NCBI RefSeq assembly: GCF_900168015.1
Contig: NZ_FUYR01000001.1
Location: 219,968-283,967 of the forward strand
DNA: 64,000 nucleotides
Origin: Daejeonella lutea
GTDB lineage: Bacteria > Bacteroidota > Bacteroidia > Sphingobacteriales > Sphingobacteriaceae
Reading direction: 5' to 3'
Part shown: positions 1 through 9,453 of the stretch, one piece after another
Numbering within the stretch: the first letter of the stretch is position 1
How the letters are laid out: the number at the start of each line of letters is the position of its first letter
The notes under the pieces: model-generated
The model's database searches: none
What the model was told of the DNA's origin: nothing
What the model saw: only the letters and a program-made list of their open reading frames with translations
Program-made: the position numbers and the translations under genes

Positions 1-2470
1 TGGCTGTTTCCTTTGCCTCTTTAACTGTAAGATCAATGGCGTCTTTCACCTTATCCTTTATCAAGGCAAATTCGATCACCTCTTTCATTTCCGACACATA
101 GTGAAAATTAAGATCCTTTATATAGTCCTCTTTAATTTCAAGGATATCCTTTTGATTGGATTTGCAAAGGATTATGTCTTTGATATTAGCTCTTTTTGCA
201 GCTAATATTTTCTCTTTGATTCCACCGACCGGTAAAACTTTACCTCTCAGGGTAATTTCGCCTGTCATGGCGAGATGCGATTTTACACGGCGCTGGGTAA
301 ACGCTGAGGTTAAAGCTGTAAGCATTGTTATTCCGGCTGAGGGACCATCTTTAGGAGTGGCCCCAGCAGGCACGTGTACATGTACGTCCCATTGATCAAA
401 AAGACGGTGATCGATTCCGAATTTTGAAGCATGAGCACGCAAGTAGGCCATAGCTATAGTAGCTGACTCTTTCATTACATCCCCAAGGTTACCGGTAAGA
501 GATAATTTTCCTTTTCCCGGGCTTAGGCTGGCTTCAATAAATAAAATGTCGCCCCCAACCTGTGTCCATGCAAGACCCGTAACTACCCCAGCAACATTGT
601 TATTCTCATAAAGATCCTTATCGAACATTGGAGGCCCAAGAATTTTTTCGACGTCTGCTTTGCTTATTGCTGGGTTATATTCCACTTCCATGGCTATTTT
701 GGTCGCAATTCCCCGGACTAATGAGCCTACTTTTTTCTCCAGGCCACGAACCCCTGATTCACGGGTATAATCTTCAATTACTTTTTCGATTATGGGTGAT
801 TTCAGCGATATGTTCGCTGTCTTTAGACCATGTTGCTCGCGTTGTTTTGGGAGCAGGTGCTGTTTAGCAATTTCTATTTTTTCCTCTATTGTATATCCGT
901 TAACCTCAATTATTTCCATCCTGTCTAATAGGGCAGGCTGGATACTGCTAAGAGAATTTGCAGTTGCGATGAACATCACATTTGACAGGTCGTAATCGAC
1001 CTCCACATAGTGATCGTAAAACGCATTATTTTGTTCAGGATCCAGCACTTCTAGTAGGGCTGAGGAAGGATCTCCGCGGAAATCATTACCCACCTTATCG
1101 ATCTCGTCCAGGACAAATACCGGATTTGATGTCCCGGCTTTTTTGATGGATTGGATAATCCTGCCCGGCATGGCACCAATATACGTCTTGCGATGACCTC
1201 TTATTTCTGCTTCATCCCGAATGCCGCCCAATGCCATCCGCACATATTTTCTCCCCAAAGCTTTCGCTATCGATTTTCCAAGAGATGTTTTTCCAACTCC
1301 CGGAGGACCAACAAGACACAGGATCGGTGCTTTCATGTTGTGCTTTAACTTAAGCACAGCCAGATATTCAATGATGCGTTGTTTAACTTTTTCAAGACCA
1401 TAATGGTCTTTTTCAAGAACCTTTTCCGCTCTTTTTAAGTCAAAATTGTCCTTAGTAAATTCATTCCAGGGGAGATCTAGCAGAACTTCCAGATAGTTGA
1501 TTTGAATAGAATAATCCGCTGCTGCAGGATTCATTCGTGCCAGCTTCTCGATCTCTTTGCCAAAATGATCACCAGCTTCTTTCGACCATTTTTTCTTTGA
1601 TGCCCGAGCTCTCAGGTTTTCAACTTCGAGATCCGGTGAATTGCCTCCAAGTTCTTCCTGGATTGTTTTAAGCTGTTGATTAAGGAAGTAATCCCGCTGT
1701 TGTTTATCCAGGTCAACCCTTACTTTAGATTGTATTTGATTTTTCAGTTCCTGCATCTGAAGTTCGACAGTCAAATGTTCCAGAACCATTTTCGCTCTTT
1801 CGCGAAGATTTGCGACCTCGAGCATCTGTTGCTTGGCGGCAACGTCAGCATTCATATTCGAGGAGATAAAATTAATCAGGAAAGAAGCGCTTTCAATGTT
1901 TTTGATGGCTATACCAGCTTCGCTGGGAATATTAGGAGATAACTGGATGATCTGCATAGCCATCTCTTTAATCGAAGCCATTAACGCCTTGAACTCTTTG
2001 TCCGGCTTCGGCCTCAACTCTTCAAATTTTTGGATGGAGGCTTTAATATAAGGATCACTCTGAACTTCCTCATTCAGGCGAAAACGCTGCTTACCCTGAA
2101 TGATAACCGTTGTGTTTCCGTCGGGCATTTGCAGCATTTTTATTATTAATGCCACGGTCCCAACCTCATTTAACTGATCAAAAGTAGGATCCTCGATTGC
2201 AACATCGCGTTGAGATACTACTCCTATAATTCTGTCGCCTCTGTAGGCGTCTTTAATAAGTTTAATAGATTTATCTCTGCCTACCGTAATAGGAATAACT
2301 ACTCCAGGAAATAAGACGGTATTACGTAATGGCAGGATGGACAATATGTCCGGTGTTTCTTCATTGTTCATTTCCTCTTCGTCCTCCTGTGACATCAAAG
2401 GAAAGAACTCAGTATCTTCGTTTATTAAAGGCAATGTTCTGTTAAAATCAAAATTGTCGTAATTACTCAT
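1..2470 (-). CDS. lon: ATP-dependent Lon protease (3' end outside window)
   Basis: Lon is the soluble AAA+ serine protease that unfolds and degrades damaged and regulatory proteins in the cytoplasm. The reading frame opens at an ATG at 2470 and is still open at base 1, so the last residues are missing (823 codons visible). Domain order: N-terminal LON substrate-binding domain (about residues 40-240), helical coiled-coil linker, AAA+ module with Walker A GPPGVGKT at 388-395 and Walker B FVLDEID at 452-458, then the protease domain with Ser711 in PKDGPSAG and Lys754 in GGIKEKI. The 43-residue Ser-Lys spacing equals that of the E. coli catalytic dyad, so the enzyme looks intact. It is transcribed away from the TPR gene, with a 294-base divergent gap between them. 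No heat-shock operator was recognised there. Confidence 0.97.
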   Translation of the reverse strand, partial: MSNYDNFDFNRTLPLINEDTEFFPLMSQEDEEEMNNEETPDILSILPLRNTVLFPGVVIPITVGRDKSIKLIKDAYRGDRIIGVVSQRDVAIEDPTFDQLNEVGTVALIIKMLQMPDGNTTVIIQGKQRFRLNEEVQSDPYIKASIQKFEELRPKPDKEFKALMASIKEMAMQIIQLSPNIPSEAGIAIKNIESASFLINFISSNMNADVAAKQQMLEVANLRERAKMVLEHLTVELQMQELKNQIQSKVRVDLDKQQRDYFLNQQLKTIQEELGGNSPDLEVENLRARASKKKWSKEAGDHFGKEIEKLARMNPAAADYSIQINYLEVLLDLPWNEFTKDNFDLKRAEKVLEKDHYGLEKVKQRIIEYLAVLKLKHNMKAPILCLVGPPGVGKTSLGKSIAKALGRKYVRMALGGIRDEAEIRGHRKTYIGAMPGRIIQSIKKAGTSNPVFVLDEIDKVGNDFRGDPSSALLEVLDPEQNNAFYDHYVEVDYDLSNVMFIATANSLSSIQPALLDRMEIIEVNGYTIEEKIEIAKQHLLPKQREQHGLKTANISLKSPIIEKVIEDYTRESGVRGLEKKVGSLVRGIATKIAMEVEYNPAISKADVEKILGPPMFDKDLYENNNVAGVVTGLAWTQVGGDILFIEASLSPGKGKLSLTGNLGDVMKESATIAMAYLRAHASKFGIDHRLFDQWDVHVHVPAGATPKDGPSAGITMLTALTSAFTQRRVKSHLAMTGEITLRGKVLPVGGIKEKILAAKRANIKDIILCKSNQKDILEIKEDYIKDLNFHYVSEMKEVIEFALIKDKVKDAIDLTVKEAKETA

Positions 2471-2764
2471 CTATATCTTGGAAAACGTCATAATGACAGT
2501 AAAGCGATCTAATCGCGGCTAAAAATGCTGTAATTGGTAAAAGTGCAAGGGATGTGCCAATTCATCCGATGTATGAAATTAGTCGATTTTAAATTATTTT
2601 TCAGACAAATCTTCTGAATTGGAGATGTTCGTTTTTAATAATGTTTAAGCCCTTTTTCTTTTCTATGAACGATTTTTTTTCTTGTATTTAGTAAAAGTAG
2701 TACATTTAAAAATAAATCATTCCGCATACCGTTATTGAACGAGACCAATTTGTTATTAACCCAC

Positions 2765-3379
2765 ATGAGATCATATACACTTCTTTTATCCTTAGTTCTT
2801 CTTACCACTTTCGTTTTTGCTCAGAATCCAAATTATAAAATGGGTGAAAGGGCGCTTATTAATGGGGATTTTAAATCTGCTGTTACAAGCCTTGAAAAGG
2901 CATTAGCCGCCGACAGCAATGATGTAAATACATTGTATATGTTGGGCTATTCATATTATCACGCTGGAAACTACAATAAGGCGGTAACAACTTTTAACAG
3001 GGTTGTTTCATTAAAACCAGCAGAGAATAGTGCGTATTATTATCGTGGCAAGGCACGTAATATCATGGCAAATGATACGAAAGGTCTATCAAATCCCGAT
3101 CGTGAGAAACTGCTGTTATCCTCTATAAGAGACTTTACCAAGGCAATTGAGCTTAACGCCGATGATGTGAAACTTTACCAAAATCGCGCGGTTGCCTATC
3201 GTGACTACGGCGTGCTTAAAGGCCAGAAGATCCCAAATTTCCAGGATAAGACAAAGGCTGTGAATGCCTTTAAATCATGCATAAGTGATTTTGAGAAGGT
3301 GTTGAGCCTAACTCCCGGACGTAAGGATATCACTACACAGTTAGCAGATGCAAAAAGCTACATGCAAAATTTGAATTAG
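2765..3379 (+). CDS. Secreted tetratricopeptide-repeat protein
   Basis: The protein is 204 residues long, with a signal peptide of about 19 residues ending ...VFAQ and then TPR-type helical pairs. Motifs such as GDFKSAVTSLEKAL, GNYNKAVTTFNRVVSLKP and SIRDFTKAIELNADD mark at least three repeats across residues 25-200. TPR arrays are protein-protein interaction scaffolds; no partner is indicated here. I chose the ATG at 2765 because the signal peptide begins there; a TTG at 2735 would add ten unlikely residues. The gene ends in a strong hairpin terminator and stands alone, divergent from lon. Export to the periplasm is inferred from the signal peptide. The specific function is unknown. Confidence 0.85.
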   Translation: MRSYTLLLSLVLLTTFVFAQNPNYKMGERALINGDFKSAVTSLEKALAADSNDVNTLYMLGYSYYHAGNYNKAVTTFNRVVSLKPAENSAYYYRGKARNIMANDTKGLSNPDREKLLLSSIRDFTKAIELNADDVKLYQNRAVAYRDYGVLKGQKIPNFQDKTKAVNAFKSCISDFEKVLSLTPGRKDITTQLADAKSYMQNLN

Positions 3380-3408
3380 AATTTATTCGAGTTACATTTA
3401 CACAAGAG

Positions 3409-3436
3409 CCCCGTTTTTAACGGGGTTTTCTTTTGA
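3409..3436 (+). terminator. Rho-independent terminator of the TPR gene
   Basis: A 7-bp perfect stem CCCCGTT / AACGGGG with loop TTT (3409-3425) is followed by TTTTCTTTTG. It begins 29 bases after the TPR stop codon. Confidence 0.85.
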
Positions 3437-3459
3437 TGAATTTTCCAACATAAAGGCAA

Positions 3460-3816
3460 TTGTTAAAATCTATCCGCAAATTCGAAAACCTGCATATTAC
3501 CTGCTGGCTGCTGAAGGATACCTGCTGGGTTATGGATTTGAAGACGCTGGGACTGATTATGATCGTTCCCACCCTTTGTCTTGCGCTCTACATTACTTAC
3601 CGGTTCAGAGCTGTACCAGCTGAATTTTATCACAATATTGCCGTGTGCTCGTGGATAATGGCTAATACGATTTGGATGATTGGAGAATTCTTCTACGATG
3701 ATTCGTTTAGGCCTTACGCTATTGTGTTTTTCCTGCTCGGTCTTTTGGTTCTGGCAATTTATTACCTTTTTGTTCGCAACAGAGTAAAAGAATCTGAACT
3801 CACAGACCTTATTTGA
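3460..3816 (+). CDS. Small membrane protein, non-ATG start
   Basis: This is a hypothetical protein of up to 118 residues with about three hydrophobic segments: LGLIMIVPTLCLALYITY, a middle segment ending ANTIWMIGEFF, and AIVFFLLGLLVLAIYYLFV, then a charged tail. The open frame begins just after a TAA at 3451, so only TTG (3460) or the internal ATG at 3532 (94 residues) are available. I favour TTG because the stretch before the ATG (ENLHITCWLLKDTCWVMD) is amphipathic and aromatic and reads like part of the protein; I recall similar N-termini in Bacteroidota relatives, but that is not checked. Its stop codon directly abuts the stop of the convergent CAP gene. Function unknown. Confidence 0.65.
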   Translation: MLKSIRKFENLHITCWLLKDTCWVMDLKTLGLIMIVPTLCLALYITYRFRAVPAEFYHNIAVCSWIMANTIWMIGEFFYDDSFRPYAIVFFLLGLLVLAIYYLFVRNRVKESELTDLI

Positions 3817-4326
3817 TCAGTTCCGCGCGACCCGCATGCCAAAATCCTGTACCCAATAAAGGTTTGTTTCCGCAACTCCAATTTCTTTAAAGCTGTTATT
3901 CATAATGTTTTTGCAGTGACCCTCGCTTTTGAGCCAGCTTGTCATCACCTGATCAATAGATTTCTGGCCAGCAGCAATATTTTCGCCGAATGCATAGGTG
4001 CGCATGCCGGACAGGGTATAACCTGCTTCCTCAATTCTGTTTTTAATCGTTTTTCCGGAAAGACTAGTGTGATTGAAATATTTCTTTCGGGACATATCTA
4101 AGGCATGACCATAAGCTGAACGCTCAAGCATGGTATTCCAGCGTAATGGTTCCACCGGTGGCATATATGTTTTACCACATTTGCAACCATTTGTACGAAC
4201 CTTGTTTATTCTCGTAAGGAAATCGTTCTGAAAACGATTTAAAGACGCCGATTCCCCAGGATCGGGTCTCATTCCCATGCATGACAACAAAACCAGCACA
4301 GGTAAAGCTAAAGTTAAACGCCTCAT
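3817..4326 (-). CDS. CAP/SCP-domain lipoprotein
   Basis: A 169-residue lipoprotein of the CAP superfamily (cysteine-rich secretory, antigen 5, PR-1; bacterial YkwD-like). The N-terminus MRRLTLALPVLVLLSC gives a lipobox with Cys16 as the likely lipidated residue. The CAP core follows: helix FLTRINKVRTNGC, LERSAYGHALDMSRKKYFNHTS with the His of the pocket, AFGENIAAG, and the C-terminal strand WVQDFG. Bacterial CAP proteins are secreted or envelope-attached and their enzymatic role is unsettled. A second CAP domain occurs in this window fused to CvpA. The gene is convergent with the small membrane protein with no gap (3816|3817). Export and lipidation are inferred from the signal sequence. Confidence 0.85.
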   Translation of the reverse strand: MRRLTLALPVLVLLSCMGMRPDPGESASLNRFQNDFLTRINKVRTNGCKCGKTYMPPVEPLRWNTMLERSAYGHALDMSRKKYFNHTSLSGKTIKNRIEEAGYTLSGMRTYAFGENIAAGQKSIDQVMTSWLKSEGHCKNIMNNSFKEIGVAETNLYWVQDFGMRVARN

Positions 4327-4371
4327 ATTCTTATGAGCAGATAACGTCTGTACGGAATGATTATTGGATGA

Positions 4372-4893
4372 TTACTTAAAAATTCCGGAAATTTTATAAT
4401 TGTTATTTCCTAGGAAGAGTACGTCCTGCCTTTTTATAATCTGGTATAGCGAATCCGGGCTATAAGATAATTCTTCGGAGGAACTATATAAAGCATTGTT
4501 TGTCATGTTGACAATAGACACCGTTTTAATCTCTCCTGCCGTATTTTTTTTGATCTTTATCGAACGTGTTCGCAGTTTTGAATCAGCAGCCGTATAGGTA
4601 GTAATGCTATTGTCGTTGTTAATAGTATAGCTGCTGCTCCATGCAGGCTTATTTATATCAGACTCAATAAACAAACTAAGCTCACTTTCCCAGTCGGGCA
4701 AAATATTGTTTCTGCTTTCTGAAACACCGTTTCTGCTCACCGTCTTATCAACGTATGTTTTTTGTTTAGTGAGTCGGGTAATTTCTTCGGAAAAGAATGT
4801 TTTCAGGTCGACATATTTCATTTTCTTTACTTCCTCTGGGGGTCCGCAGGAAGAAAAGAGTATAAAAATGAAAATTAAGCGTAGGCCATTCAT
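4372..4893 (-). CDS. Hypothetical lipoprotein, overlaps gpmI
   Basis: This 173-residue protein has a lipoprotein signal (MNGLRLIFIFILFSSC, lipobox FSSC, Cys16). The mature part is polar and beta-rich with no motif I recognise; its middle (ESRNNILPDWESELSLFIESDINKPAW) resembles small Bacteroidota lipoproteins without assigned function. Its ATG overlaps the gpmI stop by one base (TGATG), so it is probably translated from the gpmI mRNA by coupling. Attachment to the inner or outer membrane is not resolved, because the residues after Cys (GPPEE) fit neither rule cleanly. The link to glycolysis is positional only. Confidence 0.7.
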   Translation of the reverse strand: MNGLRLIFIFILFSSCGPPEEVKKMKYVDLKTFFSEEITRLTKQKTYVDKTVSRNGVSESRNNILPDWESELSLFIESDINKPAWSSSYTINNDNSITTYTAADSKLRTRSIKIKKNTAGEIKTVSIVNMTNNALYSSSEELSYSPDSLYQIIKRQDVLFLGNNNYKISGIFK

Positions 4894-6416
4894 CAGGAAA
4901 CAAGGACCTGGCCAGTCATGATTGGGGGAATCGGCACGTTCATCATGGTTAGTATACTGGGCGCTACATCTCCCAGTTTTCCATCTGCTATTCGGTGAAA
5001 ATCCTTGTCAATTAATATACAGGGTACCAGATTCGTCGTATGTGCGGTATTAGGAGAGCCATCTTCGTTTATCATAAAATCTGCATTTCCATGATCTGCA
5101 AGAATGATAAATGAGTAACCATTTGCGATTCCACACTCAACAACAGTTTTCAGGCAGCGGTCAACAGTTTCAACTGCCTTTATCACGGCACTAAATACAC
5201 CTGTATGACCAACCATGTCCGGATTGGCAAAATTCAGGCAAACAAAATCAGGCCAGCCAGTTTGTAGCTCTAAGCATATTGCCCGGGTAATTTCCTCGGC
5301 ACTCATTTCGGGTTTGAGGTCGTAAGTGGCGACCTTTGGCGATTGGATAAGAATCCTTTTTTCCTGACGGAATTCCATTTCCCTACCACCTGAAAAGAAA
5401 AATGTAACGTGAGGGTATTTCTCGGTTTCAGCAATCCGAACCTGGTTTTTAAAATTTGCTTCCAGTACCTCTCCAATCGTATTACTTAGATCATCTTTTG
5501 TGAAAACAACCTGAACATTATTAAACGTATCGTCGTAGCTGGTCATAGTTACATAGTGCAATGGTAATGGCACCATGTTATATTCTGGAAACGCTTTTTG
5601 TGTTAGGGCAGTAGTTATTTCCCGACCCCTGTCAGTACGGAAATTGAAACAGATGACGACGTCGCCCGTTTCAATTTTTCCTACCGGCAAACCATCATTG
5701 TCAATTTTGACAATTGGTTCAATAAATTCGTCGGTAATACCCTCATCATATGAACGTTGAATGCTTTCTGAAATGTCATGACTTAACTTTCCTTCGCCAT
5801 GTACCAGAAGGTCATATGCAAGTTTCACGCGTTCCCATCGGTTATCCCTATCCATAGCGTAATATCTTCCGATGGCAGAGGCAATAACTCCGCCTGATTT
5901 TTGGAGGTGATCCTCCAGTTCGAGGATAAAAGATAAACCCGAATTCGGGTCGGTATCACGGCCATCCATAAATGGATGAACATAAACATTTTTGACATTA
6001 TTTTGCTTTGCCGCATCGCAAAGCCCCTTCAAGTGATTTATGTGTGAATGAACACCTCCGTTAGACAAAAGCCCAATGAAGTGTACATTTTTATGAGATT
6101 CGCGGGCGTAATCAAATGCAGATTTTAAAATTGGATGGTTAACGAGTTCATTTTCACGGACTGCTTTGTTAATCCTCCCAAGATCCTGATATACTACTCG
6201 CCCAGCACCCAGATTCATGTGGCCGACTTCAGAATTACCCATCTGTCCGGCAGGAAGACCTACTGCTTCGCCGGATGCTTCCAATTTTGAGTTTGGATAG
6301 GTCCTGATTAAGCTATCAAAAAATGGTGTTTCTGCTACGCTGACAGCATCAGAACTGTCGTGTTTACCGTAACCCCAACCATCCAGTATGAGGAGTATTG
6401 CTTTTTTATTTTCCAC
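4893..6416 (-). CDS. gpmI: 2,3-bisphosphoglycerate-independent phosphoglycerate mutase
   Basis: The enzyme interconverts 3- and 2-phosphoglycerate in glycolysis and gluconeogenesis using two Mn2+ ions and a phosphoserine intermediate, in the cytoplasm. It is 507 residues from the GTG at 6416. The N-terminal ILLILDGWG carries metal ligand Asp12 and QMGNSEVGH carries nucleophile Ser62; both numbers match the Geobacillus enzyme, which supports the GTG start over the TTG at 6422. The phosphotransferase domain inserts around residues 75-310 and the C-terminal metal motif ILADHGNAD is present. Length is normal for the family. No in-frame ATG exists upstream before a TAA. The downstream lipoprotein overlaps its stop by one base. 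Confidence 0.96.
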   Translation of the reverse strand: MENKKAILLILDGWGYGKHDSSDAVSVAETPFFDSLIRTYPNSKLEASGEAVGLPAGQMGNSEVGHMNLGAGRVVYQDLGRINKAVRENELVNHPILKSAFDYARESHKNVHFIGLLSNGGVHSHINHLKGLCDAAKQNNVKNVYVHPFMDGRDTDPNSGLSFILELEDHLQKSGGVIASAIGRYYAMDRDNRWERVKLAYDLLVHGEGKLSHDISESIQRSYDEGITDEFIEPIVKIDNDGLPVGKIETGDVVICFNFRTDRGREITTALTQKAFPEYNMVPLPLHYVTMTSYDDTFNNVQVVFTKDDLSNTIGEVLEANFKNQVRIAETEKYPHVTFFFSGGREMEFRQEKRILIQSPKVATYDLKPEMSAEEITRAICLELQTGWPDFVCLNFANPDMVGHTGVFSAVIKAVETVDRCLKTVVECGIANGYSFIILADHGNADFMINEDGSPNTAHTTNLVPCILIDKDFHRIADGKLGDVAPSILTMMNVPIPPIMTGQVLVS

Positions 6417-6494
6417 ATGCAAATATACATGTGCCGTTTAAAAAATCGCATAAAATTTCCATTATGGCATACTTTTAGAACAATGTGCACTGAT

Positions 6495-6896
6495 ATGAGA
6501 GCCAAATTTTTTCTCCTTGTAGTTTTTTTGCTAATGGGAGTTTCAAATTCGGGAGCGCAGCAAACGGATTTGATAGACTCTTTGGCGAGGTATTTTCGCG
6601 CCGCCGACGCAGCGAAGATAGCTGATGAATTTTCCTCTAAGCTCCAATTAAACATTCTTGACGAAGAAAGTGTTTATTCAAATGCTCAGGCCGAGCAAAT
6701 TATGCGCGATTTTTTGTCGAAAAACAAACCAGTTTCAGTTAAAATAATAAGTAGGCTTAGTTCTAATCCAAGTTATAAACTGGCAGTGCTTTCGATGGTA
6801 ACAGGTAAAGATAAATTCCGAATTTCTATTTCATTAAGCAGTAGCGGGACAAGATTTCTTATCAAAGAAATGAGAATAGAATATGACAAACAATAA
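6495..6896 (+). CDS. DUF4783 secreted protein
   Basis: A 133-residue protein with a signal peptide (MRAKFFLLVVFLLMGVSNSGAQ) and a small alpha/beta fold of the NTF2-like type. The motifs DEESVYSNAQAEQIMRDFLSK, split across a helix-loop, and LIKEMRIE at the C-terminus are typical of DUF4783, a Bacteroidota family often found directly upstream of nadC, as here (43-base gap). The biochemical function is unknown; NTF2-like folds bind small molecules or serve as structural domains. I chose the ATG at 6495, which begins the signal peptide; an ATG at 6483 would add four residues. It is transcribed away from gpmI, whose 5' end lies 78 bases upstream. Periplasmic location is inferred. Confidence 0.8.
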   Translation: MRAKFFLLVVFLLMGVSNSGAQQTDLIDSLARYFRAADAAKIADEFSSKLQLNILDEESVYSNAQAEQIMRDFLSKNKPVSVKIISRLSSNPSYKLAVLSMVTGKDKFRISISLSSSGTRFLIKEMRIEYDKQ

Positions 6897-6915
6897 TTTT
6901 TGTAATAAGTATTTC

Positions 6916-6923
6916 TATTTTTG
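6916..6923 (+). promoter_or_regulatory. Possible -7 element upstream of nadC
   Basis: TATTTTTG matches the Bacteroidota -7 consensus TAnnTTTG and lies 16 bases before the nadC ATG. No well-spaced -33 TTTG was found (the nearest TTTG is only 13 bases upstream), so this is a weak call. Confidence 0.3.
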
Positions 6924-6939
6924 ACCTCAACCAATTCCA

Positions 6940-7797
6940 ATGAAATCAGAGACCTTATCACTTCATGAATTCATCCGTAATGCCCTCACTGAAGATGTAG
7001 GGAACGGTGATCACACTTCACTGTCAACTATCCCTAAAGGTCAGCAAGGCCGCGCGAAGCTACTAATAAAAGATACCGGGATTTTGGCCGGTGTTTCAGT
7101 GGCGTTAGAAATTTTCAAGATCGTTGATCCCTCACTTACCATAGAGGTTCTCATTAAAGATGGCGAATCCGTTCAACCAGGTGACGTGGGATTTTATGTA
7201 GATGGCAGTGTGCACGCCATCTTGATTGCAGAACGCCTTGTTCTTAACACGATGCAACGCATGAGTGGAATTGCTACCACTACCCATAATGTAGTTAAAT
7301 TGCTTGAAGGTACTAAAACAAAAGTCCTTGACACAAGGAAAACGACGCCTGGTTTGCGATATCTCGAAAAGTTGGCAGTAAAAATAGGAGGGGGTGTTAA
7401 TCATAGATTTGGATTATACGATATGATTCTTATTAAGGACAACCATGTCGACTATGCAGGCGGTACAGCAAAAGCTATTGAGGCTTCAAAAAAATATTTG
7501 AAAGCGAATAATTTAGATATCCCAATTGAAATTGAAGTGCGGAACATGGCAGAGCTAAATGAAGTGATCAACAGCAGTGGTGTTGATCGTATTCTGCTAG
7601 ATAATTTTACTTTTGAAAAATTGAAGGAAGCGGTAGCTTTAATTAATAAACGATTTATCACCGAAGCCTCAGGCGGTATAACCGAGGAAAATGTTCTTGA
7701 ATATGCCCTGTGCGGAGTAGATTACGTATCGATGGGAGCATTGACCCATTCTGTTAAAAGCCTAGATATGAGTTTAAAGGCCGTTAAGAGCAATTAA
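6940..7797 (+). CDS. nadC: Nicotinate-nucleotide pyrophosphorylase (carboxylating)
   Basis: NadC (quinolinate phosphoribosyltransferase) joins quinolinate and PRPP to give nicotinate mononucleotide with loss of CO2, the entry to de novo NAD synthesis; cytoplasmic. The protein has 285 residues, usual for the family. Visible motifs are the N-terminal EDVGNGDHT, the RMSGIAT helix, the substrate-binding DTRKTTPGLR with catalytic-site Arg and Lys, GGGVNHRFGL, IEIEVRN with its Glu, LLDNF, and the C-terminal phosphate-binding EASGGI. The start ATG at 6940 gives the normal N-terminus. It follows the DUF4783 gene by 43 bases and precedes plsY by 52, all on the same strand, likely one operon. nadA and nadB are not in the window. 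Confidence 0.97.
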   Translation: MKSETLSLHEFIRNALTEDVGNGDHTSLSTIPKGQQGRAKLLIKDTGILAGVSVALEIFKIVDPSLTIEVLIKDGESVQPGDVGFYVDGSVHAILIAERLVLNTMQRMSGIATTTHNVVKLLEGTKTKVLDTRKTTPGLRYLEKLAVKIGGGVNHRFGLYDMILIKDNHVDYAGGTAKAIEASKKYLKANNLDIPIEIEVRNMAELNEVINSSGVDRILLDNFTFEKLKEAVALINKRFITEASGGITEENVLEYALCGVDYVSMGALTHSVKSLDMSLKAVKSN

Positions 7798-7849
7798 ATT
7801 AATCAATCTTAGCCCATACACTTGTATGAATTAGTATAATTGTACCTGA

Positions 7850-8491
7850 ATGATATCTATATACTCGGTCTCAGCTCTGCTTTTTGCCTATTTGTTTGGA
7901 TCTATACCCACAGCTGTATGGATCGGCCAGGCATTCTACGGGATCGATGTTCGGGAGTACGGGAGTGGGAATGCAGGGGCCACCAATACTTTTAGAGTTC
8001 TTGGTAAAAAGGCAGGTATTGCAGTGATGCTGCTCGACATTTTTAAAGGCTACACAGCAACAAACTTAGCCTACCTCATTGGTTTATCGGTTACTGGCCC
8101 TCAAAATTCAGTACAATTTGTAAATTATCAGCTAGCCCTCGGTATAACAGCTGTTATGGGACATCTATTTCCTGTTTTCGCAGGTTTTCGAGGAGGCAAG
8201 GGTATAGCAACATTATTTGGAATGATATTAGCAGTACAGTCGGAGGCAGCGATGCTTTGCGTTCTTACCTTTGTTATAGTATTGTTGATTTCTAAATATG
8301 TATCACTAAGTTCTATCCTTGCCGGATTCAGTTTTCCCCTTAGTGTTATTTTTATTTTTCAGTCTCCAATACGTTCTGTAGTGTTATATGGAATGAGTAT
8401 TTGCGTGCTGATTCTGGTCACACATCAAAAAAATATTGAACGTCTTTTAAAAGGTAAAGAATCCAAAGTAAATCTGTTTAAAAAGAAATAG
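7850..8491 (+). CDS. plsY: Acyl-phosphate glycerol-3-phosphate acyltransferase PlsY
   Basis: PlsY transfers an acyl group from acyl-phosphate to glycerol 3-phosphate, giving lysophosphatidate, the first committed step of phospholipid synthesis, at the inner membrane. It has 213 residues and five or more hydrophobic helices. The three family motifs are visible: GSIPTAVWIG and YGSGNAGATN at residues 17-47, GHLFPVFAGFRGGKG around residues 104-118, and a C-terminal HQKNIERLLKGKE tail. Length is typical. It sits between nadC and an M48 lipoprotein gene on the same strand with short gaps. plsX, which makes the substrate, is not present here. I am confident of the assignment. Confidence 0.95.
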   Translation: MISIYSVSALLFAYLFGSIPTAVWIGQAFYGIDVREYGSGNAGATNTFRVLGKKAGIAVMLLDIFKGYTATNLAYLIGLSVTGPQNSVQFVNYQLALGITAVMGHLFPVFAGFRGGKGIATLFGMILAVQSEAAMLCVLTFVIVLLISKYVSLSSILAGFSFPLSVIFIFQSPIRSVVLYGMSICVLILVTHQKNIERLLKGKESKVNLFKKK

Positions 8492-8519
8492 AATTAATCA
8501 ACTTATTTAAAACAGAATT

Positions 8520-9341
8520 ATGAAAAGATTACAATTATTTGGCGCGGTGGCGATTAGCACTGTGCTATTATCCTGTTCGCAGGTGCCACTTACGGGACGC
8601 AGTCAGCTTAGTCTAGTTGATGATGCAGTACTTCAACAACAGGCTTCTGAAGCTTACCAACAATTTTTAAGAGATCCTTCAACAAGAATCATATCGAGTG
8701 GAGCAAATGCTCAGAAAGTGAAGAGTGTGGGTAATAAACTTGCCAGCGCAATTAATCGCTATATGAACGCAAACGGATATGGTGATAAATATAACTACAA
8801 TTACCAGTTCACTTTAGTGGACAGTAAAGAGATAAATGCATGGTGTATGCCGGGTGGAAAAGTTGCTGTCTATTCAGGAATATTGCCTGTCACTCAAACT
8901 GATGCCGGACTTGCCACAGTAATGGGGCATGAAATTGCTCACGCAATTGCACAGCATGCTGCTGAAAGATATTCTCAGATGACGCTTGCTCAGGGCGGTG
9001 GTGCCATTGTTGGTGCGGCAGTGGGCGGCAGGTCAGAAGGTACGCAACAAATAGTTGGGCAGTTATATGGCTTGGGCGGACAGTTGGCCCTGTTAAAATA
9101 CTCACGTAATCAGGAAAGTGAAGCAGATAGACTGGGATTGATCTTTATGGCTATGGCTGGTTATAACCCAGATGAGGCAGTTTCTTTTTGGCAGCGTATG
9201 GCTTCAGCTAAAGAAGGTGGTGGTGCTCCACCAGAATTCTTAAGCTCACACCCAAGTGATGCTACACGTATCGCTGCAATACAAGCTCTGTTGCCGGAAG
9301 CAAGACAATTTTATAAAGGTGGCCGAACTGCAGCAAACTAA
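8520..9341 (+). CDS. M48 family metalloprotease lipoprotein
   Basis: A 273-residue zinc peptidase of the M48 family (BepA/LoiP/Oma1-like). The N-terminus ends in LLSC, a lipobox with Cys19, so the protein is probably a periplasm-facing lipoprotein. Zinc ligands are H137 and H141 in HEIAH, with Glu138 as general base, and E201 in ESEADRLG as third ligand. The domain runs from about residue 60 to 265 without a transmembrane segment, unlike HtpX. Relatives degrade misfolded outer-membrane proteins; that role is inferred for this member. It is the last gene of the DUF4783-nadC-plsY run and is followed by a bidirectional terminator. Length is typical for secreted M48 proteins of Bacteroidota. Confidence 0.9.
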   Translation: MKRLQLFGAVAISTVLLSCSQVPLTGRSQLSLVDDAVLQQQASEAYQQFLRDPSTRIISSGANAQKVKSVGNKLASAINRYMNANGYGDKYNYNYQFTLVDSKEINAWCMPGGKVAVYSGILPVTQTDAGLATVMGHEIAHAIAQHAAERYSQMTLAQGGGAIVGAAVGGRSEGTQQIVGQLYGLGGQLALLKYSRNQESEADRLGLIFMAMAGYNPDEAVSFWQRMASAKEGGGAPPEFLSSHPSDATRIAAIQALLPEARQFYKGGRTAAN

Positions 9342-9358
9342 AAGTTATATATTTAACA

Positions 9359-9388
9359 AAAAACCCGGTTTATCCGGGTTTTTTTTTG
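9359..9388 (+). terminator. Bidirectional rho-independent terminator
   Basis: The stem AACCCGG / CCGGGTT (9362-9380, loop TTTAT) is flanked by an A run on the left and a T run (9379-9387) on the right. It lies between the converging M48 gene and pabB and can serve both strands. Confidence 0.85.
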
Positions 9389-9453
9389 AGCCAATGGGTC
9401 GATCGATACTAGCTCTTATCTCCCAATTCGCAATTTAATTTGTTAAAGGGTTT

